Shown piece by piece: positions 1-5,742 of a stretch of 6,772 nt of DNA (position 1 is the first letter of the stretch; every line of letters starts with the position of its first letter). Made by a program: the position numbers and the translations under genes. The notes under the pieces were generated by a model. It saw only the letters and a program-made list of their open reading frames with translations. It searched no databases and was not told the DNA's origin. The stretch comes from Planctomycetota bacterium (GTDB taxonomy: Bacteria; Planctomycetota; Phycisphaerae; WQYP01): positions 1-6,772 of the forward strand of contig JAJXZA010000299.1 of assembly GCA_021780285.1 (NCBI GenBank). Direction: 5' to 3'.

Positions 1-66
1 TCGGACTCCTTTCCGGTTCGCATGGTTGTCATTACCCGCGAATGTACGGGGGAGTCCGATCTTTTT
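1..66 (+). terminator. Long-range inverted repeat with T-run: terminator-like end of a structured RNA
   Basis: Positions 1-9 (TCGGACTCC) are perfectly complementary to positions 51-59 (GGAGTCCGA), giving a 9-bp stem with six G/C pairs. Inside it, CCCG at 35-38 can pair with CGGG at 47-50 around an 8-nt loop, and this small hairpin would stack directly on the 3' arm of the outer stem. A short ATG/CAT pairing (22-24 with 30-32) is possible in the rest. The outer stem is followed by TTTTT at 62-66, which gives the + strand direction and resembles an intrinsic terminator. The 41-nt branched interior is large for a simple terminator, so it could be the 3' part of a structured leader or small RNA. 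The stem may extend left of the window. I could not match it to a known riboswitch or RNA class. Confidence 0.4.
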
Positions 67-343
67 AAAGTCTGCCGTCATGAAAAGCGCATCTGCAAAA
101 TGGCAAAAGTCGAGCTAAAGAAATGAAGCTTTATCCATTTAACAATCATGAAGGCGGTGGGGCATTTCAGGTGCTGGAGCGGCTGCAATTTGTCAAGAGT
201 AATTTGTAGCCAGCATATGTGATGCAGATATTATGACGCATCGTTTGGGCTGATTTCTCCCTGTGTATCGCTTTGGCAGCCGGGAAGGTTTAGAATAACC
301 GGCAGATGGCTGGGCGTGCGCGGCCCAGGCATCATGGGGGCAA
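67..343. other. Intergenic region with no convincing gene
   Basis: This stretch separates the terminator-like element from the small + strand gene. It contains only very short ORFs, for example a 12-codon one from ATG at 80 and a 28-codon one at 123-209. Neither has a clear Shine-Dalgarno sequence or a recognisable product. The right-hand part (about 268-303) contains a TAGAAT hexamer and a CCGG-rich inverted repeat: GCCGG at 279-283 against CCGGC at 299-303, with GGTT/AACC flanking TAGAAT. This is the likeliest promoter area for the downstream gene. Nothing else is supported. Confidence 0.5.
287..300 (+). promoter_or_regulatory. Possible -10 region for the small membrane protein gene, inside a short inverted repeat
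   Basis: TAGAAT at 291-296 matches the sigma-70 -10 consensus at five of six positions, and it is flanked symmetrically by GGTT (287-290) and AACC (297-300). No good -35 hexamer lies at 16-18 nt: the sequence at the right distance, TCGCTT at 268-273, is poor. The inverted repeat could be an operator or chance. The distance to the start codon at 359 allows a 5' leader of roughly 55 nt. Confidence 0.25.
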
Positions 344-348
344 ATGGC

Positions 349-354
349 AAAGGA
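349..354 (+). promoter_or_regulatory. Shine-Dalgarno supporting the ATG at 359
   Basis: AAAGGA lies 4 nt before the ATG at 359. The earlier in-frame ATG at 344 has only a G-run at 336-340, 3 nt away, which is not a usual Shine-Dalgarno sequence. This makes 359 the better start, although the spacing is short. A third in-frame ATG at 368 would give a spacing of 13 nt. Confidence 0.4.
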
Positions 355-358
355 CACC

Positions 359-727
359 ATGAGCTTCATGCGAAGTTATTTTCGGTTGTTGCTGCTGGCC
401 CTTGTTTTATGGGCAACTCCAGTGCTCTGTCAGGCCGAGGCTGTCGTTAAGGCCCCGTCAGTTGCGGCGGTACCCGCAACCAAGCCTGCACAGAACCAGA
501 TGTCACCCAAGCCACCGCGTCAAAAGTTATTAGTGGGATACATCGGACTCGTATTTATTATTCTCGTTCTTACCGGACTTATTATGCAGGTAACGCTGAT
601 GCTTGCGCTGCGACGTGCCGTATTGCCCCGACCTGATGCTAAAAAACTTGCCACGCCTTATGTTGATGCGTGGGCGCTTGCGGGTAAACGCGTCAGCGAG
701 AAACCGCCCGATGACGTGACGTTATAA
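359..727 (+). CDS. Small hypothetical protein with signal peptide and one C-terminal membrane anchor
   Basis: I do not recognise this 122-residue protein. It opens with a basic, strongly hydrophobic segment (residues about 5-23, with a run of Leu) followed by C-Q-A-E-A. This fits a Sec signal peptide with cleavage near residue 26-28; the Cys is not in a proper lipobox. An Ala/Pro/Lys-rich linker (about 29-55) follows, then a second hydrophobic helix (about 57-84) ending in R-R, then a charged tail with D-D near the C-terminus. If the signal is cleaved, the product would be a type I single-pass protein with a short exported linker and a cytoplasmic tail of about 38 residues. If it is not cleaved, it would span the membrane twice. 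The gene stands alone on the + strand and converges with pyrG; only 50 nt lie between the two stop codons. The start at 359 was chosen for its AAAGGA; the alternative at 344 adds five residues. The clean signal/anchor layout argues that the gene is real, but its function is unknown. Confidence 0.65.
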   Translation: MSFMRSYFRLLLLALVLWATPVLCQAEAVVKAPSVAAVPATKPAQNQMSPKPPRQKLLVGYIGLVFIILVLTGLIMQVTLMLALRRAVLPRPDAKKLATPYVDAWALAGKRVSEKPPDDVTL

Positions 728-777
728 CGAACTTGCCTCGATCGTCGGAGGAGAGATCGTGTCTGCATTTCCTTTGT

Positions 778-2622
778 TCACAGGGCTGCGGAGGCTTCCG
801 CCTTGGTTGGCCGCGGCTCTGGGGCCGATTTGGAGGTAACGGAGGCAACGGTGGCCGCAGGCTTGCCGCCCGCCATGGTTGAAAATACCTGCTGCGGGTA
901 GGCTCTGATCAAAGCCGCTTGTACAAGCCCTAAAAAGAGCGGGTCTGGGGTAAGCGGGCGGCTGGTGAGACAGGGGTGCGCCTGCGTTGCCATAAAATAG
1001 GGATGCACGCTTTCGGGAAGTTCCAGCATTTGCATAATGGGTTGATGGGGAGCATGACCGCTGAAAATGAGGCCGCCGCGCTCCAACTGGTCAATGTATT
1101 TCGGTTCAACCTCATAGCGGTGGCGGAAACGCAAACGCACGCTTTCCGCTGCGCCGTACAAGTTGCTGATGCGGCTGCCGGGCTTGAGTATGACGTCTTT
1201 ACCGCCGAGGCGCATATTGCCGCCGAGGCCTTCAATTTTTTTCTGTTCCGGCAATACGTCAATGACGGGATGCGGACAATGCGCGTCGAATTCGGTGGTA
1301 TTGGCATTGGCGAGTCCGCATACGTTGCGTGCGAACTCAACGACCGCCATCTGAAAGCCAAGACATATGCCCAGGTAGGGGATGTTGTTTTCGCGGGCGA
1401 AGCGAACACATTCTATTTTTCCTTCAGCGCCGCGCGAACCAAAACCACCGGGGCACAGCACGGCATGACAGCCGCGCAGGGCATCGGCCACATTGCGGGC
1501 ATTAAGCTGGCTGGTGTCAATCCACTGTATGTTGACGCGGCACTGGGCGTGGGCGCCGCAATGTTCCAGCGCTTTGTCTATGCTTGCATAAGCGTCACGC
1601 ACCGACGTGTATTTACCGGTGACGGCAATGTTGACGGTCTTTTCTTTGGGGGCCAGCAGTCGTTCGACAAACCACTGCCACTTGCGGCGTGCCTGATCCT
1701 CATTGCGCTGATTAACGCGTTCATGCAGGCCCAACAGCGTAAGAACTTCGCGATCCATGCCGGCTTCGCGCAGCATTTCGGGAACGAGGTAAATGCTCGG
1801 CATGTCGTGCATCGAAAAGACCCGGCGCAGCGGTACGTTGCTGAACATCGAAATCTTCTGGCGGACTTTATCGGTTGCCGGGGAAGGGCAGCGGCAAGCA
1901 ATGATATGAGGCTGCAGGCCCGCTTCCATGACCTGTCTCATGCCCAGCTGTGCCGCCTTGGATTTTTGCTCGCCCAGCGATTGCGGCTCCATGATATACG
2001 TCAACGCCACAATACAAACGGAGTCTTCGCCTTCTTCATAGGCGAGTTCACGCACGGCCTCAATAAAGTAGCCGTTCTCATAGTCGCCAACGGTGCCGCC
2101 CACCTCCACAAATACGATGTCGGCCTTTGCTTCGGTGGCCAACTGACGAAGGGTACGTTTCACTTCGCCCGTTACATGCGGAATCATCTGCACATCGCGA
2201 CCAAGGTATTGGCCGTGACGCTCACGTTCTAAAATGCGGGTGAATATCTGGCCGCTGGTGGTAAAGTTTCGGGCGGAAAGGTTTTCATCGAGCATGCGCT
2301 CGTAGGTACCCAGGTCCATGTCGGTTTCCATACCGTCGTCGAGTACAAATACCTCACCGTGCCTGAAGGGGTTAAGGGTTCCAGAGTCTATATTAAGATA
2401 GCCTTCCATTTTTATGGGGGCCACCCGTAAGCCTTTATCCTTGAGAATCTTCGCGAGGCTGGAGCTGAAAATGCCCTTGCCCAAGCCGCTCATCACAGTT
2501 CCCAGCACCACCACGTACTTGGTGCGGCCTTTCACATAGCCTTCAGGCAGGGGGGTATAAAACTCCGTTTCGTCGGTACTATGCCCCAGGGCGGCCAAAT
2601 CCGGATTTGATTCGTTTGTCAT
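778..2622 (-). CDS. pyrG: CTP synthase (glutamine-hydrolysing), divergent, with altered glutaminase triad
   Basis: CTP synthase makes CTP from UTP, ATP and glutamine in the cytosol, the last step of de novo pyrimidine nucleotide synthesis. At 614 residues it is longer than the usual ~545. It has a ~35-residue N-terminal extension and a ~38-residue Ala/Ser/Pro/Lys-rich tail after about residue 576. Synthetase domain: P-loop S-G-L-G-K-G (45-50), K71, HGEVFV (88-93), E-T-D-M-D (99-103, Mg ligand D103), VEVGGTVGD (172-180, Mg ligand E173), GEQK (217-220) and KISMF (256-260). Class I glutaminase domain: PGGFG (391-395), nucleophile C420 in G-I-C-L-G, GNMRLG (468-473), RHRYEV (500-505) and H549. 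The triad Glu expected two residues after H549 is C551 (H-P-C-L). The usual K-L-D-P-Y is K-M-E-G-Y, and K-T-K-P-T-Q is K-S-K-A-A-Q. The ATG at 2622 was chosen because GAGG lies 6 nt upstream; an in-frame GTG at 2634 would add four residues. It is the last gene of the - strand block, 76 nt after the peptidase. Identity is very secure; full glutamine-dependent activity is not. Confidence 0.97.
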   Translation of the reverse strand: MTNESNPDLAALGHSTDETEFYTPLPEGYVKGRTKYVVVLGTVMSGLGKGIFSSSLAKILKDKGLRVAPIKMEGYLNIDSGTLNPFRHGEVFVLDDGMETDMDLGTYERMLDENLSARNFTTSGQIFTRILERERHGQYLGRDVQMIPHVTGEVKRTLRQLATEAKADIVFVEVGGTVGDYENGYFIEAVRELAYEEGEDSVCIVALTYIMEPQSLGEQKSKAAQLGMRQVMEAGLQPHIIACRCPSPATDKVRQKISMFSNVPLRRVFSMHDMPSIYLVPEMLREAGMDREVLTLLGLHERVNQRNEDQARRKWQWFVERLLAPKEKTVNIAVTGKYTSVRDAYASIDKALEHCGAHAQCRVNIQWIDTSQLNARNVADALRGCHAVLCPGGFGSRGAEGKIECVRFARENNIPYLGICLGFQMAVVEFARNVCGLANANTTEFDAHCPHPVIDVLPEQKKIEGLGGNMRLGGKDVILKPGSRISNLYGAAESVRLRFRHRYEVEPKYIDQLERGGLIFSGHAPHQPIMQMLELPESVHPYFMATQAHPCLTSRPLTPDPLFLGLVQAALIRAYPQQVFSTMAGGKPAATVASVTSKSAPEPRPTKAEASAAL

Positions 2623-2628
2623 GCACAA

Positions 2629-2632
2629 CCTC
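2629..2632 (-). promoter_or_regulatory. Shine-Dalgarno of pyrG, fixes the start
   Basis: Read on the - strand, GAGG lies 6 nt before the ATG at 2622-2620, which is ideal spacing. The longer reading frame starting with GTG at 2634 would contain this site inside its coding region and has no comparable site of its own. Confidence 0.7.
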
Positions 2633-2644
2633 ACAATGGTCTAA

Positions 2645-2673
2645 AGAATACTCGATAGTCGTCCGGTGGCAAA
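2645..2673 (-). promoter_or_regulatory. Candidate sigma-70 promoter in front of pyrG
   Basis: On the - strand, TTTGCC (2673-2668) and TATTCT (2650-2645) are separated by 17 nt. They resemble -35 and -10 boxes with partial matches. The -10 ends 22 nt before the pyrG ATG, so the transcript leader would be short but would still include the GAGG site. The -35 overlaps the hairpin at 2663-2690. The element is plausible but weak; pyrG may be transcribed mainly by read-through from the upstream genes. Confidence 0.3.
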
Positions 2674-2690
2674 GTCGGGCTTTAAACCGG
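2663..2690. repeat. Imperfect hairpin between the peptidase gene and pyrG
   Basis: CCGGT (2663-2667) pairs with ACCGG (2686-2690). Inside it, AAAG (2671-2674) pairs with CTTT (2680-2683) around a 5-nt loop, with a small asymmetric internal bulge (3 nt against 2 nt). It starts 9 nt after the peptidase stop codon in the direction of transcription. There is no T-run on either side, so it is not a standard intrinsic terminator. It could be a pause, processing or transcript-stabilising element, or a protein-binding site, since it overlaps the candidate pyrG -35. Confidence 0.4.
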
Positions 2691-2698
2691 CCGAATAA

Positions 2699-3907
2699 TT
2701 AGGAGATTTTGTTTGATGTATGTGCAAAAAGCAGAGGCCGCTGATCTTGCCGGTACATCTTGCTTAGGCGGGTTTTAAGCGCTGCCGAATCCGGATTGTA
2801 CTTATGAAAGGATTCAGCTATGGCCACAAGCAACGCGACCAGATTGCTAAAATCGTTGATGTTGATGGTTTCAGCGGCAATTTCAGGGCCGGCGCGAAGC
2901 GCCTCGCTGATGCGGGTTGTTGACTCACACATGTTGTGATAGTTGCCCAGCGACAGGCAGATACCGGCAGCGTCGTAGCCAAATGCCTGAAATGCGGTTG
3001 TGTCGCAGGTGCCGCCATCCATCAGTCGCCGCTGCCAGCAAAAATCGTTGTTCCAATGGGTCAAGTCGGCCGCGGTTGCGCCGATAAATCGTGTAAGCCG
3101 ATCGCTAAAAATGCTCGTCTTGTCGCCAACACGCACCACGGGGCCGGCTCCCTGAGGTGATTCTGGCCGCAGGCTGCTTGTTTCGAGGCCGATGACTGAG
3201 GTGCTTGGCTCTAACTCGTGATTCATAAGCGCCGCCAAGGAGCCTGCAAAGCCGACCTCCTCGGCTCGCGTTATCAAGACTGTTAAGCTGGCTCGGGCCT
3301 TGCGATTCACCAGTTCTTCCAAAGCTGCCAAGACGGCGGCCACACCGGCCAAGTCATCGCATGCCCTAGCATACAGCATGCTGCCTGTGATGCGAGCATC
3401 AGGAATATCCCACATGCCAATGCTTCCGGGCGGCAACGCCGCAGCAACGTTAGCCAATTCCACAATTTGATCAGTTGCCTGGCGGCCCGGTTTGACCGAC
3501 GCAATCTCGGCTGGTATCCAGCGGCCGGAAATATATGGCAAAGTGCGCCGCGAGGCCGCTGTACTTAATGATTCGGGCAGCCAAAACCTCACGCGTGCAT
3601 GAGCAAAGCACTTCGATCGTACACCACCCCGAAAAACCGCTCGAAGCCGTCCTTTGCGGCTGCGGCTCAAAGAGACAAAGCCGGGGTGATCGCTGTGCGC
3701 CTCGAACACCAGTTTACGTTTTGACCTTGGTCGGTGTTCATATTGCAGGTAGATATTGCCCGCTCGGTCGCGGCGGCTGGTCAGCAATTTGCCCGCGCCA
3801 AGGCTAAGCATCCATTGGCTTATGAATTGATCAACATATTGCTCGTGATATGGCGCTGTCGGCAGATTAACCACGGCTTTAAGTAAGTCAAGTTGGCGAG
3901 GGTTCAC
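2699..3907 (-). CDS. M42-like dinuclear-metal aminopeptidase (glutamyl/deblocking aminopeptidase family)
   Basis: This cytosolic-type metallopeptidase would remove N-terminal residues from peptides using two divalent metal ions. The 402-residue protein carries the expected ligand series in order: E-A-H-S-D (H71), A-C-D-D-L-A-G (bridging D184), R-A-E-E-V-G-F (catalytic E216, ligand E217), G-L-E-T-S (E242, usually Asp) and N-Y-H-N-M (H324). The stretch G-P-V-V-R-V-G-D-K-T-S (255-265) matches the M42 G-P-x-x-R-x-x-D segment. No signal peptide is seen. I chose GTG at 3907 because AAGGA lies 9 nt upstream and the protein then begins N-P-R-Q-L-D-L-L-K, the usual first helix. An in-frame ATG at 3976 overlaps the preceding stop codon (TAATG) and would add 23 residues, M-H-L-Q-R-S-W..., that look unlike this family. 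M20 and M28 peptidases share the fold, but the motif spacing favours M42. Natural substrates cannot be told from sequence. Confidence 0.85.
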   Translation of the reverse strand: MNPRQLDLLKAVVNLPTAPYHEQYVDQFISQWMLSLGAGKLLTSRRDRAGNIYLQYEHRPRSKRKLVFEAHSDHPGFVSLSRSRKGRLRAVFRGGVRSKCFAHARVRFWLPESLSTAASRRTLPYISGRWIPAEIASVKPGRQATDQIVELANVAAALPPGSIGMWDIPDARITGSMLYARACDDLAGVAAVLAALEELVNRKARASLTVLITRAEEVGFAGSLAALMNHELEPSTSVIGLETSSLRPESPQGAGPVVRVGDKTSIFSDRLTRFIGATAADLTHWNNDFCWQRRLMDGGTCDTTAFQAFGYDAAGICLSLGNYHNMCESTTRISEALRAGPEIAAETININDFSNLVALLVAIAESFHKYNPDSAALKTRLSKMYRQDQRPLLFAHTSNKIS

Positions 3908-3916
3908 AGGGTAACA

Positions 3917-3921
3917 TCCTT
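3917..3921 (-). promoter_or_regulatory. Shine-Dalgarno for the GTG start of the M42-like peptidase
   Basis: On the - strand, AAGGA lies 9 nt before the GTG at 3907-3905. Its presence inside the frame opened by the ATG at 3976 argues that the ATG is not the main start. Translational coupling through the TAATG overlap remains possible. Confidence 0.5.
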
Positions 3922-3975
3922 GGTTAAAGGCCCATAGCGATCGTGGTACAGCCCGCCAGGATCGCTGCAGGTGCA

Positions 3976-5709
3976 TTAAGGCGCGGCCGCGTCGTTATCA
4001 GCTTCGGCAGCGCTCGCCGCCGCAACTGCGGGGACGCCGGCGATGTCTTGCAGCGATTGGCCATCGAGATGGCGCCGCAGCAGCAAATAAATAATGACAT
4101 TGGAGCAGAAAAAATACGCGACCGTATAGGCGCCGATCAGACTGACCGCCAAATAAAGCCAAAAATAAACGCCTTGCGCTGCCAAAAACTCTGACCAGTT
4201 CATGGCCCACCAGTTGGGTGGCTGTACCAGATGCCGCCATGTTGGAGTCGGCCATATGGCACTTAACTTGCTTACGCCGCCATACCAGCCATGCGCATGG
4301 AAAAGCCAACTCACAGAAGTGCTTAGACAGGTGTGTGCTCCGAGCAGCATTAATAAAAGGGCAAAGCAGAGAAACAAGTTCGTGACAACGCCGTAGCCCA
4401 TTGCCAGCAGGCTGTAAAACAGCACCCGCCATGGGCTGGCGTAAACGTAACTGAAACTGCGGCTGATAGCGTCAAAGGCATCGGAGTTTTCGATGGCAAC
4501 CGTGGGGTACATCAAGGTAAAGCCGCCGATCAAGCCGAGGATCATCAGCATGATAATAAAGCCGCCGATCAGAAACACCCAGAATAGCAAGCCAACATAA
4601 AGCTCGCCCACAACCGGAATGGCTCCCGGCAGAGCCAGCAGTGCCAGAACTGCTCCCGTAAAAATAATGGTTAAAAATGGGAGCAGGGGAGTCATAAGAA
4701 ATGTACGAAGTTTTTCATGCGTAAATCGCCAGAGCGACGCCAAATCGTGCGGTTTGCCGGCCAGTTGCAATGCCGATCTCCGGCAGATCATCGCTCCGGC
4801 AATCGCGAAGGCGCACAGCGATACAATTAAAAAAATGAGCACGCTCGCTTCGTACGCTATGCGGCGCAGCCAAAATGACGCGCTGGTGTCGGTTGGCTGT
4901 TTTTGCAGCGGTTCAGCTCCGGCCAGCAGCCAAGACGGACCTGTTATCATAAGGTTGGCCAACGACCCACTGACGCTGCTGGAGTCCCAAACCCGCCTAA
5001 CGTCGGAGGGCAGCACATGCAGCGTGATGGCATGGCTGACCCTTCCGGAGCCGCCGACTTCATCGCCATTGTAAACCGCGGACAGACAGAGCATATGAAG
5101 CATGCTGTTTTCGAAGTGATGAAACTGCGAAACCTCAAAATGCAGCAGCGCATCAAAAATACCGCGTCCCACCACCGACCTGAGCCGCTCCATACGCACC
5201 AGCAGTTGCTGGCCTGCGCGGCGAGCCGCTCTTTGCCTGTCAGAGGGCGACAAGATCGTATTTGTCGAAAGGCCGGCGACGGTGTTGCGAAACTGCTGCT
5301 CATAAATGGCGCGAAGCTTGCTGTAGCAGGCGGCCGGCGATCGGGTGAGTTGGTCGGTCTCGCTGGGGGATAGAGTTTGGCCTGAGTTTTCCAGCAGAGT
5401 CAGTAACTCTTCGCGTTGGGTGCTTTGCTGTTGCTCCAGCATGCCTTGGTAGTAGCCGGGAATGGGGGAATGAAATTGCTGAATTGTTCCTGGCAGCACC
5501 TGCGGGCCCCACACAATATCCAGTGCGCGGCCGCAAGTGTAGATTACCATGATGGCCGCCAAACCAATCAGCAACGATGTAGGCTGAATGGCCAGTCGGA
5601 AAGCTCGAAAAATAAGTGAGAAATCAAAAATGTGGCTCCATGAGACCTGGTCAAGCACAAAGTGCCTCGGTGGGATGCCTCCGGGGTTGGATGGGATTTT
5701 GTCAACCAT
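3976..5709 (-). CDS. Polytopic membrane protein of unknown function, six predicted spans with large exported domain
   Basis: I do not recognise a named family for this 577-residue protein. Hydrophobic helices lie near residues 43-62, 288-309, 340-361, 369-400, 427-458 and 513-544. The basic segments after helix 2 (C-R-R-S, and H-E-K-L-R at 331-335) and after helix 6 (L-L-R-R-H), plus R35/R38 before helix 1, fit a cytoplasmic N- and C-terminus. That places residues about 63-287, a mostly helical, Gln/Arg/Ser-rich region, outside the cytoplasmic membrane. A loop between helices 4 and 5 carries A-I-E-N-S-D-A-F-D-A-I-S-R-S-F-S (405-420), then P-W-R. This resembles a motif I associate with DUF4013-like and related multi-spanning membrane proteins; that is memory, not a search. 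The tail is Ala-rich. The start ATG has GAGG 11 nt upstream, rather distant, but no better start is near. The gene follows nadK by 33 nt, so co-transcription is likely. It could be a transporter-like or envelope-organising protein; no catalytic motif is visible. Confidence 0.85.
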   Translation of the reverse strand: MVDKIPSNPGGIPPRHFVLDQVSWSHIFDFSLIFRAFRLAIQPTSLLIGLAAIMVIYTCGRALDIVWGPQVLPGTIQQFHSPIPGYYQGMLEQQQSTQREELLTLLENSGQTLSPSETDQLTRSPAACYSKLRAIYEQQFRNTVAGLSTNTILSPSDRQRAARRAGQQLLVRMERLRSVVGRGIFDALLHFEVSQFHHFENSMLHMLCLSAVYNGDEVGGSGRVSHAITLHVLPSDVRRVWDSSSVSGSLANLMITGPSWLLAGAEPLQKQPTDTSASFWLRRIAYEASVLIFLIVSLCAFAIAGAMICRRSALQLAGKPHDLASLWRFTHEKLRTFLMTPLLPFLTIIFTGAVLALLALPGAIPVVGELYVGLLFWVFLIGGFIIMLMILGLIGGFTLMYPTVAIENSDAFDAISRSFSYVYASPWRVLFYSLLAMGYGVVTNLFLCFALLLMLLGAHTCLSTSVSWLFHAHGWYGGVSKLSAIWPTPTWRHLVQPPNWWAMNWSEFLAAQGVYFWLYLAVSLIGAYTVAYFFCSNVIIYLLLRRHLDGQSLQDIAGVPAVAAASAAEADNDAAAP

Positions 5710-5742
5710 ACTGGCGATAACCTCAATAACATCGCATTAATG

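Noticed and set aside
1..60. tRNA or hammerhead-type ribozyme in the left-edge inverted repeat
   Set aside because: The element is too short for a cloverleaf and lacks the T-arm/anticodon arrangement. The hammerhead core CTGATGA...GAA is absent.
123..209. 28-codon ORF (M-K-L-Y-P-F...) in the left intergenic region
   Set aside because: No clear Shine-Dalgarno sequence, no recognisable sequence features, and a length expected by chance.
736..760. CCTC/GAGG mini-hairpin and GATCGT direct repeat between the convergent genes
   Set aside because: The stem is only 4 bp and no T-run follows on either strand, so it cannot be called a terminator. The 6-bp direct repeat is within chance.
976..2232. 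Open frame of 418 codons on the + strand, antisense to pyrG
   Set aside because: It lies wholly inside the secure CTP synthase gene and its product has no recognisable motif. Its openness is explained by codon bias of the real gene on the other strand.
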